Made by a program: the position numbers and the translations under genes. A stretch of 36,735 nucleotides of DNA from Ruminococcaceae bacterium UBA7101 (GTDB lineage: Bacteria > Bacillota > Clostridia > Oscillospirales > Acutalibacteraceae), in NCBI GenBank assembly GCA_002493325.1, contig DKYL01000093.1, positions 23,468 to 60,202 on the forward strand. Direction: 5' to 3'. The notes beneath the pieces are model-generated. The model searched no databases, was not told the origin of the DNA, and was given only the letters and a program-made list of their open reading frames with translations. Shown here one piece after another: positions 9,193 to 18,446 of the stretch (its first letter is position 1; each line of letters begins with the position of its first letter).

Positions 9193-9212
9193 ACAGATTA
9201 AGCAAAATCTGT
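9193..9212. promoter_or_regulatory. Inverted repeat, candidate operator of the GH36-like/GH109-like/beta-helix operon
   Basis: ACAGATT (9193-9199) and AATCTGT (9206-9212) form a perfect 7-bp inverted repeat with a 6-bp spacer, 40-60 bp upstream of ATG 9153. On the minus strand it overlaps a weak -35-like TTTTGC, with TATAAA 16 bp beyond. A palindrome at a -35 box is a common operator layout, but neither promoter element is strong. No regulator gene is adjacent. Confidence 0.35.
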
Positions 9213-9256
9213 TACTGACAAGTTAACGATTATGTTTTATATATATGCTATAATAA

Positions 9257-9540
9257 TGTAACTATAGTAATGAGACGGAACAGCACAAGAGATACAGCCT
9301 TGCAGAAAAACATATTTATCCTTGTCTCAAAGCTGTGGGTGAATTTCGGGAGAATTATCTCATTTTTGAAAACGGAAGATACATTATATATAATGACGCT
9401 ATACACGAGGTTCCGTATTATTTTGATAATTTCAAACCATTTACATACAGAAAGCATATTCACGCTAAAAATAATCTGCTCTCTTTAGGTCTTGTACGAA
9501 TGGTGTTCAATACACTGCTTGGCATTTCTGCAGGCTGTGT
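9257..9540 (+). pseudogene. Relic of a glycoside hydrolase gene, probably an alpha/alpha-barrel enzyme
   Basis: The plus-strand frame opens right after a TAA at 9254-9256, with no start codon or ribosome binding site. It reads EQHKRYSLAEKHIYPCLK, then EFRENYLIFENGRYIIYND, then HEVPYY and LLSLGLVRMVFNTLL. This composition and spacing look like an internal segment of an (alpha/alpha)6-type glycosidase of roughly 85-90 residues. After about 9540 the frame runs into the antisense of the intact GH2 gene and loses protein-like character. Both ends of the source gene are missing, so this is a decayed remnant. The exact family is not recognised. The gap 9154-9550 holds nothing else apart from the inverted repeat and candidate promoter of the leftward operon. 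Confidence 0.5.
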
Positions 9541-9550
9541 TATTTTTTTG

Positions 9551-12511
9551 TTATATAGCCTCAAGCTTAAAGGTATAAGTATAGGTTTCACCGTAATGCA
9601 TGCGCTTTCTGTATTTTTCATCAGTATCGGGACCGCAGCTTGCAGAGCCTATTCCTCTCATAAAACCATTAATATGAACAAAGGTTTTATCCGTGTGTAC
9701 CACATTTTCCATATGCTTTGAATTGCAAAGATTTTTTTCTTCAATATTAACAGCTTTAAAGTTCAAATCCTGCTCAATTGCAGTAATGCGGATACCTCCG
9801 CCCCTGCTATCTGTGATTTCTGCCCAGCGCACCATATTTCTGTTGCCGGATTCCTGCGGCTTAATGTTTTCAGTATACATATCTTCAGCAGCAGTTTCAT
9901 ATATACCCATTACATCCTGACAGGAAAAATCACAATAGCTCTCATATTCTCCCATACCATAGTAGCGAACACGATTATAAGAACCGTTAAGTTTCAGAAT
10001 CAGACCCATTTGAAGCATATCAAGCGGTTTTTTAGAAAAGCTTGTAAAGGATGCGGTTATACAAACGGCATTATTTTCAACTGCCTTTTGAAGAAGTTGA
10101 ACTTTAAAAAGCTTTTTACCCTTTGCTGTTAGAAGAATATTCTGCTCAACAGTATTGAGATATTCGTCAAAAGAACTCTTAACCTTTTGTATTTTTAGAC
10201 AATCAAGACCTGCTTTTTTAAGCGCAGGCGCAACATATGTATGATTGTCAATTACTGCCTGATAGAGTGACGGCTCAAAGCCAATAGAATCAGCAGATAA
10301 AACTGCGTTTTTTTTTTTGTCAGCAATATGCATCAGCCTGCCGTCTTTACTCCAAATCATTTCACTGTCACTGAATTGCAGATGTCTTTTACCATTGTTT
10401 TCGCTCCAGCAAAGCTTTTGATTCTTAAAATGCTTATCAGGCAAATTCTCCTTCAGAACAATCTGTTCACGGGCAAGCACACTGCCATCTGCATTTGTGT
10501 ACTTAAAAATAAGGAAAGCATCGTCATCATCTTTAAGGCTGAATACAATAGGCAGTTTAAAATCATTTTGCGGTAAAACAACTTCATTACCTTCATAAAG
10601 CACTTCACTTTCGCCGTTCTTAAGCAATATGCATTCTATGTGCATATCATCACTGCTCTTGAAATAATTGGTATTACGGATAAAGAAATCACCATTTTTA
10701 CAAAATGCTTTGAGTGGGCTGTAAACATTTTTCATACACAGTGCACTTGACGACGGCGTTCTGTCAGGATAAAACAAGCCATCACAGCAAAAATTACCGC
10801 TGTTGCGCCTGTCACCGTGATCACCGCCGTAGGTATATTTGTATTTTCCGTTTTTATCATAATGTGCGTGATCCGCCCACTCCCAGATACATCCGCCTAA
10901 AAAACGGTCGTCACTGTAAATAACATTCCAGTATTCATCAAGCCCTCCCGGTCCGACACCCATACTGTGGGCATATTCACACAGGAAGAACGGAGCATCA
11001 TAATTCCGTGGATTCTTCCACTCTCCTCTTGCAAGGGCACGCATATCGTTCGGCGAAGTATAGAAATGAGCAAGTATATCATACCTTATCCGTTCACTGC
11101 GGCAGGCAGGCTCATAATGAACAGGAATATTGGTTTTGGTTTTCAGATAGGAATAACAGGTATCAAAATTTTTAATTCCGCCCGACTCATTTCCCATTGA
11201 CCACATAACAATGCAGGGATGATTTTTGTCACGCTCATATAGTGCTTCCACACGGTCAAGATAGTGCTTTTCCCATTTAGGATTATTGCTGATTAAATCT
11301 ATATTTCTTATAAAACAGCCATGGGTTTCAATGTCTGCTTCGTCAACAACATAAATACCGTAAACATCACACATTGTGATAAAAAGCGGATCAGGAGGAT
11401 AATGTGCAGTTCGCACACAATTCACATTGTATTCCTTCATTAATTCAATGTCCCTGCGTAAATCCTCCGCAGTCATTGCATATCCTCTTACAGGGTGTGT
11501 ATCATGGTGATTCACACCCTTCAGCTTTATAGCCTTGCCGTTTAAAAGGTAACGGCATCCGTCAAGCTCAATCGTTTTAAAGCCAACTTTCTGACGGATA
11601 CATTGTAGCTCTTTTTCATTTGAATATAAGGTCAGGATTAAATCATAGCAGACAGGTTGTTCAGCGTTCCACTCTGTAACATCAAGATCTTTAAATTCAA
11701 TTATTTTAGCTGACGAATTTTCTGTTTCGCAAACAAGGACATTATCAAGATAAAGCTGAGCCTTTATCAGCGTGCTTTCTTTAGAACAGACATCTGCTTT
11801 TATTACAGCATCATAGCCCTGCTTTGTTTTTATTGCCTGAAACTGAAAATCATAAATATATGACTTTGGCTGCTTTGTAATATACACATCACGGAAAATA
11901 CCATTTTCCCTGAACATATCCTGACATTCCAGATATGTTCCTGTTGACCATTTAAAGACTACTGCAAGCAGTTCATTTTCTCCGTCCTCCAGAAAATCAG
12001 TCAAATCAAATTCTCGGCTGTTATGACTCCCCTCGCCATAGCCAACATATTTTCCGTTAACATAAAGGTCAAGAGATGCACCTGCACCTAAGAAGGTAAT
12101 CATATATGTAAAATCTGATTTCTTCTCAAGCAAAAAAGATTTGCGGTAAACACCAACCGGACAGTTTTTCGGTGTTTTTGGCGGATTGCATCTGAAGGGA
12201 TACATAGAATTGAGATAATTGATTTTGTCATAGCCTGTTTTTTGCCAGGTTGACGGAATATGCACTTTACTGAATTCAATGCTCTCAGTATCAAACTCAC
12301 AGGAAAGCATAGATGCGTGCTTGTAATAGTGAAAATCCCATTCTCCCGAAAACAGAATAACAGCGTCACTTTCATATCTTTCGGCAATATATGTTGTTTT
12401 GTCAAGCCGTTCTCTGTTTAAGAACGGAATAAAATAACTGCGATGAGGCAATCGATTTTCTGCAAACTTATTAAAAGCCAAATAATTTGATTTATTTATT
12501 CTATAACGCAT
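9551..12511 (-). CDS. GH2 beta-galactosidase (LacZ-type)
   Basis: The 986-aa protein has the full GH2 layout: sugar-binding jelly-roll (about 50-215), immunoglobulin-like domain (220-310), TIM barrel (312-600) and C-terminal beta domains ending in GIGSASCGPD. GVNHHDTHP opens the barrel. The acid/base is Glu442 in MGNESGG and the predicted nucleophile is Glu512 in LCEYAHSMG. It starts at ATG 12511 with GGAG 5 nt upstream. No signal peptide, so cytoplasmic; it would remove terminal beta-galactose from imported oligosaccharides, although GH2 also includes other exo-beta-glycosidases. It is last in the lacI operon, 18 bp after GH39. I see no clear terminator beyond its stop. Confidence 0.93.
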   Translation of the reverse strand: MRYRINKSNYLAFNKFAENRLPHRSYFIPFLNRERLDKTTYIAERYESDAVILFSGEWDFHYYKHASMLSCEFDTESIEFSKVHIPSTWQKTGYDKINYLNSMYPFRCNPPKTPKNCPVGVYRKSFLLEKKSDFTYMITFLGAGASLDLYVNGKYVGYGEGSHNSREFDLTDFLEDGENELLAVVFKWSTGTYLECQDMFRENGIFRDVYITKQPKSYIYDFQFQAIKTKQGYDAVIKADVCSKESTLIKAQLYLDNVLVCETENSSAKIIEFKDLDVTEWNAEQPVCYDLILTLYSNEKELQCIRQKVGFKTIELDGCRYLLNGKAIKLKGVNHHDTHPVRGYAMTAEDLRRDIELMKEYNVNCVRTAHYPPDPLFITMCDVYGIYVVDEADIETHGCFIRNIDLISNNPKWEKHYLDRVEALYERDKNHPCIVMWSMGNESGGIKNFDTCYSYLKTKTNIPVHYEPACRSERIRYDILAHFYTSPNDMRALARGEWKNPRNYDAPFFLCEYAHSMGVGPGGLDEYWNVIYSDDRFLGGCIWEWADHAHYDKNGKYKYTYGGDHGDRRNSGNFCCDGLFYPDRTPSSSALCMKNVYSPLKAFCKNGDFFIRNTNYFKSSDDMHIECILLKNGESEVLYEGNEVVLPQNDFKLPIVFSLKDDDDAFLIFKYTNADGSVLAREQIVLKENLPDKHFKNQKLCWSENNGKRHLQFSDSEMIWSKDGRLMHIADKKKNAVLSADSIGFEPSLYQAVIDNHTYVAPALKKAGLDCLKIQKVKSSFDEYLNTVEQNILLTAKGKKLFKVQLLQKAVENNAVCITASFTSFSKKPLDMLQMGLILKLNGSYNRVRYYGMGEYESYCDFSCQDVMGIYETAAEDMYTENIKPQESGNRNMVRWAEITDSRGGGIRITAIEQDLNFKAVNIEEKNLCNSKHMENVVHTDKTFVHINGFMRGIGSASCGPDTDEKYRKRMHYGETYTYTFKLEAI

Positions 12512-12529
12512 ATTATCTCCTTATTGCTA

Positions 12530-14077
12530 TCAATGGCATTTTAATTCGATTAAAGCGACCTCATTTTCTTCAATGGTCAGATTAAGCACACAGCCATTGT
12601 CGTCCATCTTAACGTCAATTGGTTCAGTGAGCATTTTTGATGAAGATTTAATATATTCAAGCTCCTGTTTGGACAGAACGGCAGGCTTGCCCATTTCTTC
12701 CCAAAGGCTTACCGGATTACCATACCTGCTGTTGATTCTGTGTATCTGCCCTTTAGAAAAATCAGGAGCATGATTCACTCGAATCGTAACCTGATAACTA
12801 CACTTAGTATCATCAAAATTCTGCGCATAAAGCATTAAAAATAAATCCCCATTGTCATTGCGGAATGCTGTTAATTCAACATCATCGTCAGTAACAGGCA
12901 GACAATATCGTGTGTCGGGAAGCTGTGCCAGCAGCTTGAAAGCCCAAAACGCAGGCTTTTTTATACCGTCAGCAGTTAAAAGTCCGAAACCGCCGCAAAA
13001 CGGGTCGGGAAAGAAAAATAATTCTTCAAATATATCAGAAAAGGTCCAATAGCTTGAGCCGTCAACAATACCCTGATTGTCCAGAACGGTTTTTACTAAA
13101 AAGGATGATGTGCGTGTAGTATCGTGAATTGCTGCAACACAGTTTGAGCTTATGCTCCATTCCGTATAAAAAACAGGCAGTCCGTGGGCTTCGCAGCGTG
13201 CACGCTCAGCCTCTTTTGTAAGGTAGCCCTTAAGCTCCGGCTTGAAATCATTAACATTGTCAAATATCGGCTGCAAAAGTGCCCGCATGGATTCCGATGT
13301 GTTATATGTTTTTATTTTACTGATTTGCTTTAATTTTTCACGATTAATGGAATGTCCCAGTTCATCAGTAGGATATTGATGTGTTGAAACAAAATCAACA
13401 GGAACATTCTCACGCCTGCAATACTCCAAGAATTCAGACAGGTGACTGCTCTTGGTTGTGGCAGGTCCGCCCACCTTAAGTTTTGAATCCACACGTTTAA
13501 GTGCTTTGACAGTTGCAGCATAAAGGCGGTAATAATCCTTCATACTGCCTTTAAAGAAGCAGGGAAGATCGGGCTCATTCCAAATCTCAAAATACCAGCT
13601 TCTGACCTCCTCTGCACCATATCTGTTAATAAGAAACCTTGCAAACGCACTGATAAAATCCTGCCACTCCTCCATTTTTTTAGGAAGAGTGACATTGCCT
13701 TTATAATAAAACACAGTTTTTTTGCCGGACGCAAGAGCCGACGGCATAAAGCCTATTTCAACAAAAGGCTTCACTCCGATTTCGAGCAGTTCATCATATA
13801 TTTTTGCAACCTGATAAAAGCTGTAAAGCTTCGTTTTATTTCTGCTTATAACAGGAAGATGTTCACAAATTCGCTGACAGACATTCATATCGTCATTAAA
13901 AATCCCGTGGAAACGAACTCTCTCAATACCAAGCTCATCGTGTACAAGTTTCAGCTGTTTTACATAATCAGTGCGATGTGCAAGAGCAGCGTGACCGCTT
14001 CCGATACAAAACTGCCAATGCTTTGAAACCTGACGTGTTTCGCTGTCATAATCAAAATTAAATGAAAAATGCTGCAT
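12530..14077 (-). CDS. GH39 beta-xylosidase-like glycoside hydrolase
   Basis: The 515-aa protein has a GH39 TIM barrel with acid/base Glu168 in EIWNEPD and nucleophile Glu306 in VFYTEWS, then a C-terminal beta-sandwich. HWQFCIGSGHA near the N-terminus and VRFHGIF at 54-60 are typical of XynB-type beta-xylosidases. The length matches the family (about 500 aa). ATG 14077 is preceded by GGAG located inside the last codons of the LRR gene, so translation is likely coupled. No signal peptide: it would cleave xylose or a related sugar from imported oligosaccharides. GH39 also contains alpha-L-iduronidases and other activities. It shares the operon with GH2 and GH35 and faces a GH3/xylulokinase operon. 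Confidence 0.92.
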   Translation of the reverse strand: MQHFSFNFDYDSETRQVSKHWQFCIGSGHAALAHRTDYVKQLKLVHDELGIERVRFHGIFNDDMNVCQRICEHLPVISRNKTKLYSFYQVAKIYDELLEIGVKPFVEIGFMPSALASGKKTVFYYKGNVTLPKKMEEWQDFISAFARFLINRYGAEEVRSWYFEIWNEPDLPCFFKGSMKDYYRLYAATVKALKRVDSKLKVGGPATTKSSHLSEFLEYCRRENVPVDFVSTHQYPTDELGHSINREKLKQISKIKTYNTSESMRALLQPIFDNVNDFKPELKGYLTKEAERARCEAHGLPVFYTEWSISSNCVAAIHDTTRTSSFLVKTVLDNQGIVDGSSYWTFSDIFEELFFFPDPFCGGFGLLTADGIKKPAFWAFKLLAQLPDTRYCLPVTDDDVELTAFRNDNGDLFLMLYAQNFDDTKCSYQVTIRVNHAPDFSKGQIHRINSRYGNPVSLWEEMGKPAVLSKQELEYIKSSSKMLTEPIDVKMDDNGCVLNLTIEENEVALIELKCH

Positions 14078-14082
14078 TTCTG

Positions 14083-14931
14083 TTATTCTCCGACAAATTC
14101 AACAGGTATTTTTTTGCTTATTTTTTCCGAATGATTAGGAAGCCAGTCTTTTCCGAGTTCAAGATCAGCTTCGCTGTTATGGTGCATAACGATTTTTTCA
14201 ACTTGTGACGCTGTTGAGAAAAAGGCATAATCGCCTATGCTTTTAACGGAAGACGGAATTTCAACCGTTTTCAGCGAATTGCAATAGGAAAATGCATCTG
14301 TTCCGATTTCTTCAAGCGTATCGGGGAATTTAATTTCCTGCAGATTTTCACACTTTAAAAATGCCTTATTGCCAATGCTTTTAAGCCCGTTATTGAGTGT
14401 AACGGCATAAAGATTTGTGCAAAGATAAAAAGCATTATCACGGATTGACACTACACTGTCGGGCAAAACAAGCTCTCCGCCTCCTACTACAGCTCCTGAC
14501 TCATCCTTAACAAGAGCTGTTTTTGCATTCGGATAAAAAATCAATTCTGTTTTATCCTTGTTATAAAGCACACCGTCCACAGAACAAAAATATGGATTGT
14601 CTGCATCAACATTTATTCTTTCAAGCAAGGGACAATTGGTAAGCGCCCAAACATCAATGGCTTTGATGTTTTTTGAAATATTGATTTCTTTAAGATATTC
14701 CGCATTCGCGACGCTGAATGACATCAGTTCTGTGACAGGCATTCCTTCGTAGTCTTCAGGAACATCAAAAACCTCCTGAACAGATGTGCTTTTGTATCTG
14801 TAAAGACCGCAGCCGTCATCCGTTTCTTTAAATGAATTTTTATTGCTTGAATAAGTATACCAACCAAATGCAGTAAAAGACAGTGCTATCACCACTATAA
14901 AAGTAACAACTATGAAAACATTCTTTTTCAT
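14083..14931 (-). CDS. Membrane-anchored BspA-type leucine-rich repeat protein
   Basis: Start chosen at ATG 14931 (282 aa, MKKNVFIVV): the alternative GTG 14940 lies within GAGGTG, which is more likely the ribosome binding site and also overlaps the symporter stop. One hydrophobic segment (about residues 3-24) is an uncleaved signal anchor or signal peptide. Residues about 50-265 hold LRR_5/BspA-type repeats with the recurring pattern SI.D.AF..C..L..V..P (for example SIRDNAFYLCTNL, SIGNKAFLKCENL, EIGTDAFSYCNSL, SIGDYAFFSTA). BspA LRR proteins bind surfaces or proteins. No catalytic motif is seen. Its place between a sugar symporter and GH39 in one operon suggests a glycan-related or sensing role; that is inference. 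Confidence 0.85.
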   Translation of the reverse strand: MKKNVFIVVTFIVVIALSFTAFGWYTYSSNKNSFKETDDGCGLYRYKSTSVQEVFDVPEDYEGMPVTELMSFSVANAEYLKEINISKNIKAIDVWALTNCPLLERINVDADNPYFCSVDGVLYNKDKTELIFYPNAKTALVKDESGAVVGGGELVLPDSVVSIRDNAFYLCTNLYAVTLNNGLKSIGNKAFLKCENLQEIKFPDTLEEIGTDAFSYCNSLKTVEIPSSVKSIGDYAFFSTASQVEKIVMHHNSEADLELGKDWLPNHSEKISKKIPVEFVGE

Positions 14932-14941
14932 ATATTTCACC

Positions 14942-16633
14942 TCAATTCATTTCCGTACACAATTCTTGTGCAGCAGTATCCGTTTCGCTGTTTTCATGGC
15001 TTTCGCTCTGCTGTGCAAGCTCACGAAGCTCCTGAATGATTTCTTCGTGCCTTTCCTCGGTATAATCATAAAAGTGATAAGGTATGGTTGACAGGAAACC
15101 TGTAATTGCACTTGCAACAATCGTTATAATAAATACCTGATTACGTATTGCGTTATCATACAGAATATTCCAGTCAGAGGTAAATCCGACCTGTTCATAA
15201 AGATACGGAATCAAAAGTGCCGATGCAGTTGTAAGAGGAGCAGAAAGATAAGCAAAAATTCCCATACAGCCGTCAAGACGCTCGCCGGAAATATATTGCT
15301 GATAATCCCATATATCAGCAGTCATTGCGTTTGAAACAATACCAACCACGGAGGTAAGCATTGTCGAAATATATGTAGAAACAATTATAATTACAAAGCT
15401 GTTTAAATATACACCTGCAACCGAAAGGAACGAACAAAGTATTGTGATATATTTGCAAAACAGCATAATTCTTTTTTTGCCGAATTTATTAATCAGCAGC
15501 GGTGCAAGAAGCATACCGGGAGTCCATGCAGTTCCGAGTATGGTTGCCATAATACCGAGAACCCAGTCCTGACGCAAAGAGTAAATGATAAGCATATTTA
15601 CAATATTGATTGCACCTATTGAAAAAGAACCTATCCAGCCTGAAATATTTGAAATCCATAGATATTTGTTTCTCAGCACCTCACGGAAGCCGTGCTTCAT
15701 ATCAACCTGCGGTTTGTGTGACTGTTCCTGAACAACCCTATCTTTAATTCCAAACACTAAAAACAGTGCAAGCGGAGATACCACGATTATGATTCCGGGA
15801 ACAACATAACGGTATGCCTTAATATCGGTAATACCTCCCATCTTTGCTGCAAGAACGGGAAATACAATGTTATATATTGACGGCAAAAGGCTGTAAAGAA
15901 ATGAGCCGATTGACATAATTCTTGTGCGCTCGTTTGTATTCGGAGAAATAACATTCTGAATATTTGTAATTTGTCCGAAGCAAGTAGCAAAACAACTCCA
16001 AAAAGCAAAGAACAGGTGCATAACCCAGAACTTGTTGTGATACTCAAGATTATTGTAGGGGAACCATACAAGAAGTATCAGACTTGCTATATAAGGAATA
16101 ATTCCCGCAAGAATCCAGCTTCTGTATTTTCCGAATTTCGGAGAAAGCTTTTTAAGCACAAAAATATTCCAGTATATAGTAAAAACCTGAATTAAAAATT
16201 TTGAACCTACAACCTGAGGCAGGGCAGGCATAAATCCCTCAAAATATTTTTGGGGAACAAAGAAACACAGAGCACCAAAAACAAAAAATGCAAGAGCAGC
16301 CCAGTTAATCAGCCTCATCGTTTTCTTTGGCGGTGTGCCCAGATTATCGGTGATAATCATATTAATGGGTGAAAATAAGTATCCGACTATCAGGTTAACA
16401 AAACCCAGCATTACGAAATCCATCATTTTCAGCCCGTATATTGCGCCGACAAAAAGACAGCCTGCCGTAAAGCTGAGATTGCCTCCGGCATAGGAAGCCG
16501 TATTTGAACCGCTCGCACCAACCACAAACTTTGCAAATTCCTTGTTTGAAACATATTCGCCTTCTCTTGGCTTATTCCAGTATGTACCTATATCAAGTAC
16601 AAAGGTTTTAGCCTTCTGCATAATCTTTTTCAT
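14942..16633 (-). CDS. GPH-family sugar:cation symporter (MFS, MelB-like)
   Basis: The 563-aa membrane protein has about 12 hydrophobic segments and features of the glycoside-pentoside-hexuronide:cation symporter family. These include DIWDYQQYISGERLDG, where MelB-type members carry a conserved D..Q...GER block. A paralogue lies at 27668. It starts at ATG 16633 with AGGGG upstream. The C-terminal tail of about 50 residues is Glu/Gln/Ser-rich and cytoplasmic. It should import oligosaccharides or glycosides with H+ or Na+, feeding the cytoplasmic GH35, GH39 and GH2 enzymes of the same operon. The following LRR gene begins within a few bases of its stop. Confidence 0.9.
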   Translation of the reverse strand: MKKIMQKAKTFVLDIGTYWNKPREGEYVSNKEFAKFVVGASGSNTASYAGGNLSFTAGCLFVGAIYGLKMMDFVMLGFVNLIVGYLFSPINMIITDNLGTPPKKTMRLINWAALAFFVFGALCFFVPQKYFEGFMPALPQVVGSKFLIQVFTIYWNIFVLKKLSPKFGKYRSWILAGIIPYIASLILLVWFPYNNLEYHNKFWVMHLFFAFWSCFATCFGQITNIQNVISPNTNERTRIMSIGSFLYSLLPSIYNIVFPVLAAKMGGITDIKAYRYVVPGIIIVVSPLALFLVFGIKDRVVQEQSHKPQVDMKHGFREVLRNKYLWISNISGWIGSFSIGAINIVNMLIIYSLRQDWVLGIMATILGTAWTPGMLLAPLLINKFGKKRIMLFCKYITILCSFLSVAGVYLNSFVIIIVSTYISTMLTSVVGIVSNAMTADIWDYQQYISGERLDGCMGIFAYLSAPLTTASALLIPYLYEQVGFTSDWNILYDNAIRNQVFIITIVASAITGFLSTIPYHFYDYTEERHEEIIQELRELAQQSESHENSETDTAAQELCTEMN

Positions 16634-16670
16634 ATTTTACCCCTGTTTTCTTATTTGACATTCAAAATTA

Positions 16671-18446
16671 TCACTTAAATTTAGGACGGTCTGTTATTGA
16701 CAAGAATTTTTTCTTGCAGCCCTCCAGCTCAAGAACAACAATTTCATTATCCTCCTTAAGCCATACACCGGGAAGATAAAGTGCTCTCTGAGGTCCAACA
16801 TTCCAGTAGCGCCCCAAATTAATTCCGTTAACAAAAACATAACCCTTTGTAAAGCCTTCCATAGATATAAAGCAATCATCTTTTGAATTTGCTTTAAAGT
16901 GTCCTTTTAAATATGCAGGATACTGACTTTTACCGTCATACACAACCTTATCAAGCTTATCAACAGGCAGTGTATATATATCAAAATCATATACATACTG
17001 TTCACCGATACAAACATTTCTCAAGCCTTTTCGGTCATAAATACCTTTATTAAAATTAATTCTGCCCATACCTTCAACAAGAATATCAACTTCAATTTTT
17101 CCGTTAAATGCAGGAATAGGAAAATTGAAGCTTTCCTTTGCTGCAACACCATATTTTATTTGTTTTTTTGTTAAAGGAACACTTCTGTTAAATTTGCCGA
17201 CAAATTTGTGGTTTACATAAACATAAGCAACATCGTGAACACCATCAGCATAAATGGAGGTATTCGGGTAATTCCCCTCAATCTCGGTATGATACAGAAT
17301 TAAACCGTAGTTTTGACCGTAATGCTCCATATAATGAGGAATATGGTCAAAAAAATGAGAGCCTATGTTTTTTACATTACCGGCAAGAGAAGCTGTTTCA
17401 GTCAAGGCAACTGTTCCGATATGCTGCGTCTTCGGACGGTCAGGCAAAGGCGGATTTATCCCCTGCTTTTTACACAGCAAATCACGGATTATATAATACT
17501 TATATGTATAATCTCCATATTCATTAAGCGGTGCATCATAATCATAGCTTGTTGTTGTGGGCTGGTAAACATTTGCATAATTTGCACCTGCCATATATCC
17601 AAAATTTGTACCGCCGTGGAACATATAAAAATTGAAATTTGCATTCATATCAAAGAATTGATTTATTATTTTAGTTAATGTTATCTTTGAATATGCATTT
17701 GATGAATGATGGTGTTTTTCATAAAAGTGGTCAAACCAGCCGCACCACATTTCACTGCACATCAGCGGCTTATCAGGCTGATACTTTTGAATATCCCTGA
17801 AACCGTCAACAGGATAACTGCCGAAATTTACGGTTTTAAATTCATTTGAAAGACTTCCGCCTGAAAGATGATAATTTGACTCGCCGTCTGAGGTAAACAG
17901 CGGAACATCAATACCATTCTTTCTCATTATTTCACACAAAAAAGACAAATATTTTTTATCGCTGCCATAGCTTCCGTATTCATTTTCAAACTGCATCATT
18001 AAAACAGGACCGCCGTACGTAATCTGAAGAGGTACAAGCTTTGGCAGCAGCACATCAAAATATTGTTTTACCAAAGAAATATAGGGTTCACTGTAACATC
18101 TAAGGCGTATGTCGTCATATTTCAGCAGCCATACAGGGAAACCGCCGAACTCCCATTCGGCACATATATACGGACCGGGGCGTAAAATGACATTCAATCC
18201 AACCTTTTGTGCTGTTTCGACAAAACGAACAACATCATTTTGACCATCAAAGCAGAACTTATCTTCCTCAGGCTGATGAACATTCCACGCAATATAGGTT
18301 TCAACTGTATTAAGACCTGCCGCCTTCAGCTTTAAAAGACGATCCTCCCAATATTCGCAGGGAATACGAAAATAATGCATTGTTCCCGAATATATGTTGA
18401 ATTTTTTGCCGTTTAAATAAAAATCTTTTTCTCTTATTTCAAACAT
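16671..18446 (-). CDS. GH35 beta-galactosidase
   Basis: The 591-aa protein is a GH35 enzyme: the N-terminal TIM barrel starts with SGTMHYFRIP and continues with the LRPGPYICAEWEFGG signature (88-102). The acid/base is Glu156 in QFENEYG and the nucleophile Glu232 in CSEMWCGWFDH. The C-terminal half has two beta domains ending with GYVFVNGINLGRYW and GPQRALYLPG, the usual GH35 carbohydrate-binding fold. No signal peptide. GH35 exo-beta-galactosidases release terminal galactose, including beta-1,3-linked galactose of mucin-type or plant glycans. Start ATG 18446 follows AGGAG and overlaps the upstream gene's stop by 8 bp, so translation is likely coupled. Confidence 0.95.
   Translation of the reverse strand: MFEIREKDFYLNGKKFNIYSGTMHYFRIPCEYWEDRLLKLKAAGLNTVETYIAWNVHQPEEDKFCFDGQNDVVRFVETAQKVGLNVILRPGPYICAEWEFGGFPVWLLKYDDIRLRCYSEPYISLVKQYFDVLLPKLVPLQITYGGPVLMMQFENEYGSYGSDKKYLSFLCEIMRKNGIDVPLFTSDGESNYHLSGGSLSNEFKTVNFGSYPVDGFRDIQKYQPDKPLMCSEMWCGWFDHFYEKHHHSSNAYSKITLTKIINQFFDMNANFNFYMFHGGTNFGYMAGANYANVYQPTTTSYDYDAPLNEYGDYTYKYYIIRDLLCKKQGINPPLPDRPKTQHIGTVALTETASLAGNVKNIGSHFFDHIPHYMEHYGQNYGLILYHTEIEGNYPNTSIYADGVHDVAYVYVNHKFVGKFNRSVPLTKKQIKYGVAAKESFNFPIPAFNGKIEVDILVEGMGRINFNKGIYDRKGLRNVCIGEQYVYDFDIYTLPVDKLDKVVYDGKSQYPAYLKGHFKANSKDDCFISMEGFTKGYVFVNGINLGRYWNVGPQRALYLPGVWLKEDNEIVVLELEGCKKKFLSITDRPKFK

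Noticed and set aside
9335..9721. 128-codon plus-strand open frame as a real membrane protein gene
   Set aside because: It starts at GTG inside the relic without a ribosome binding site, and its hydrophobic second half is the antisense of the intact GH2 gene end.
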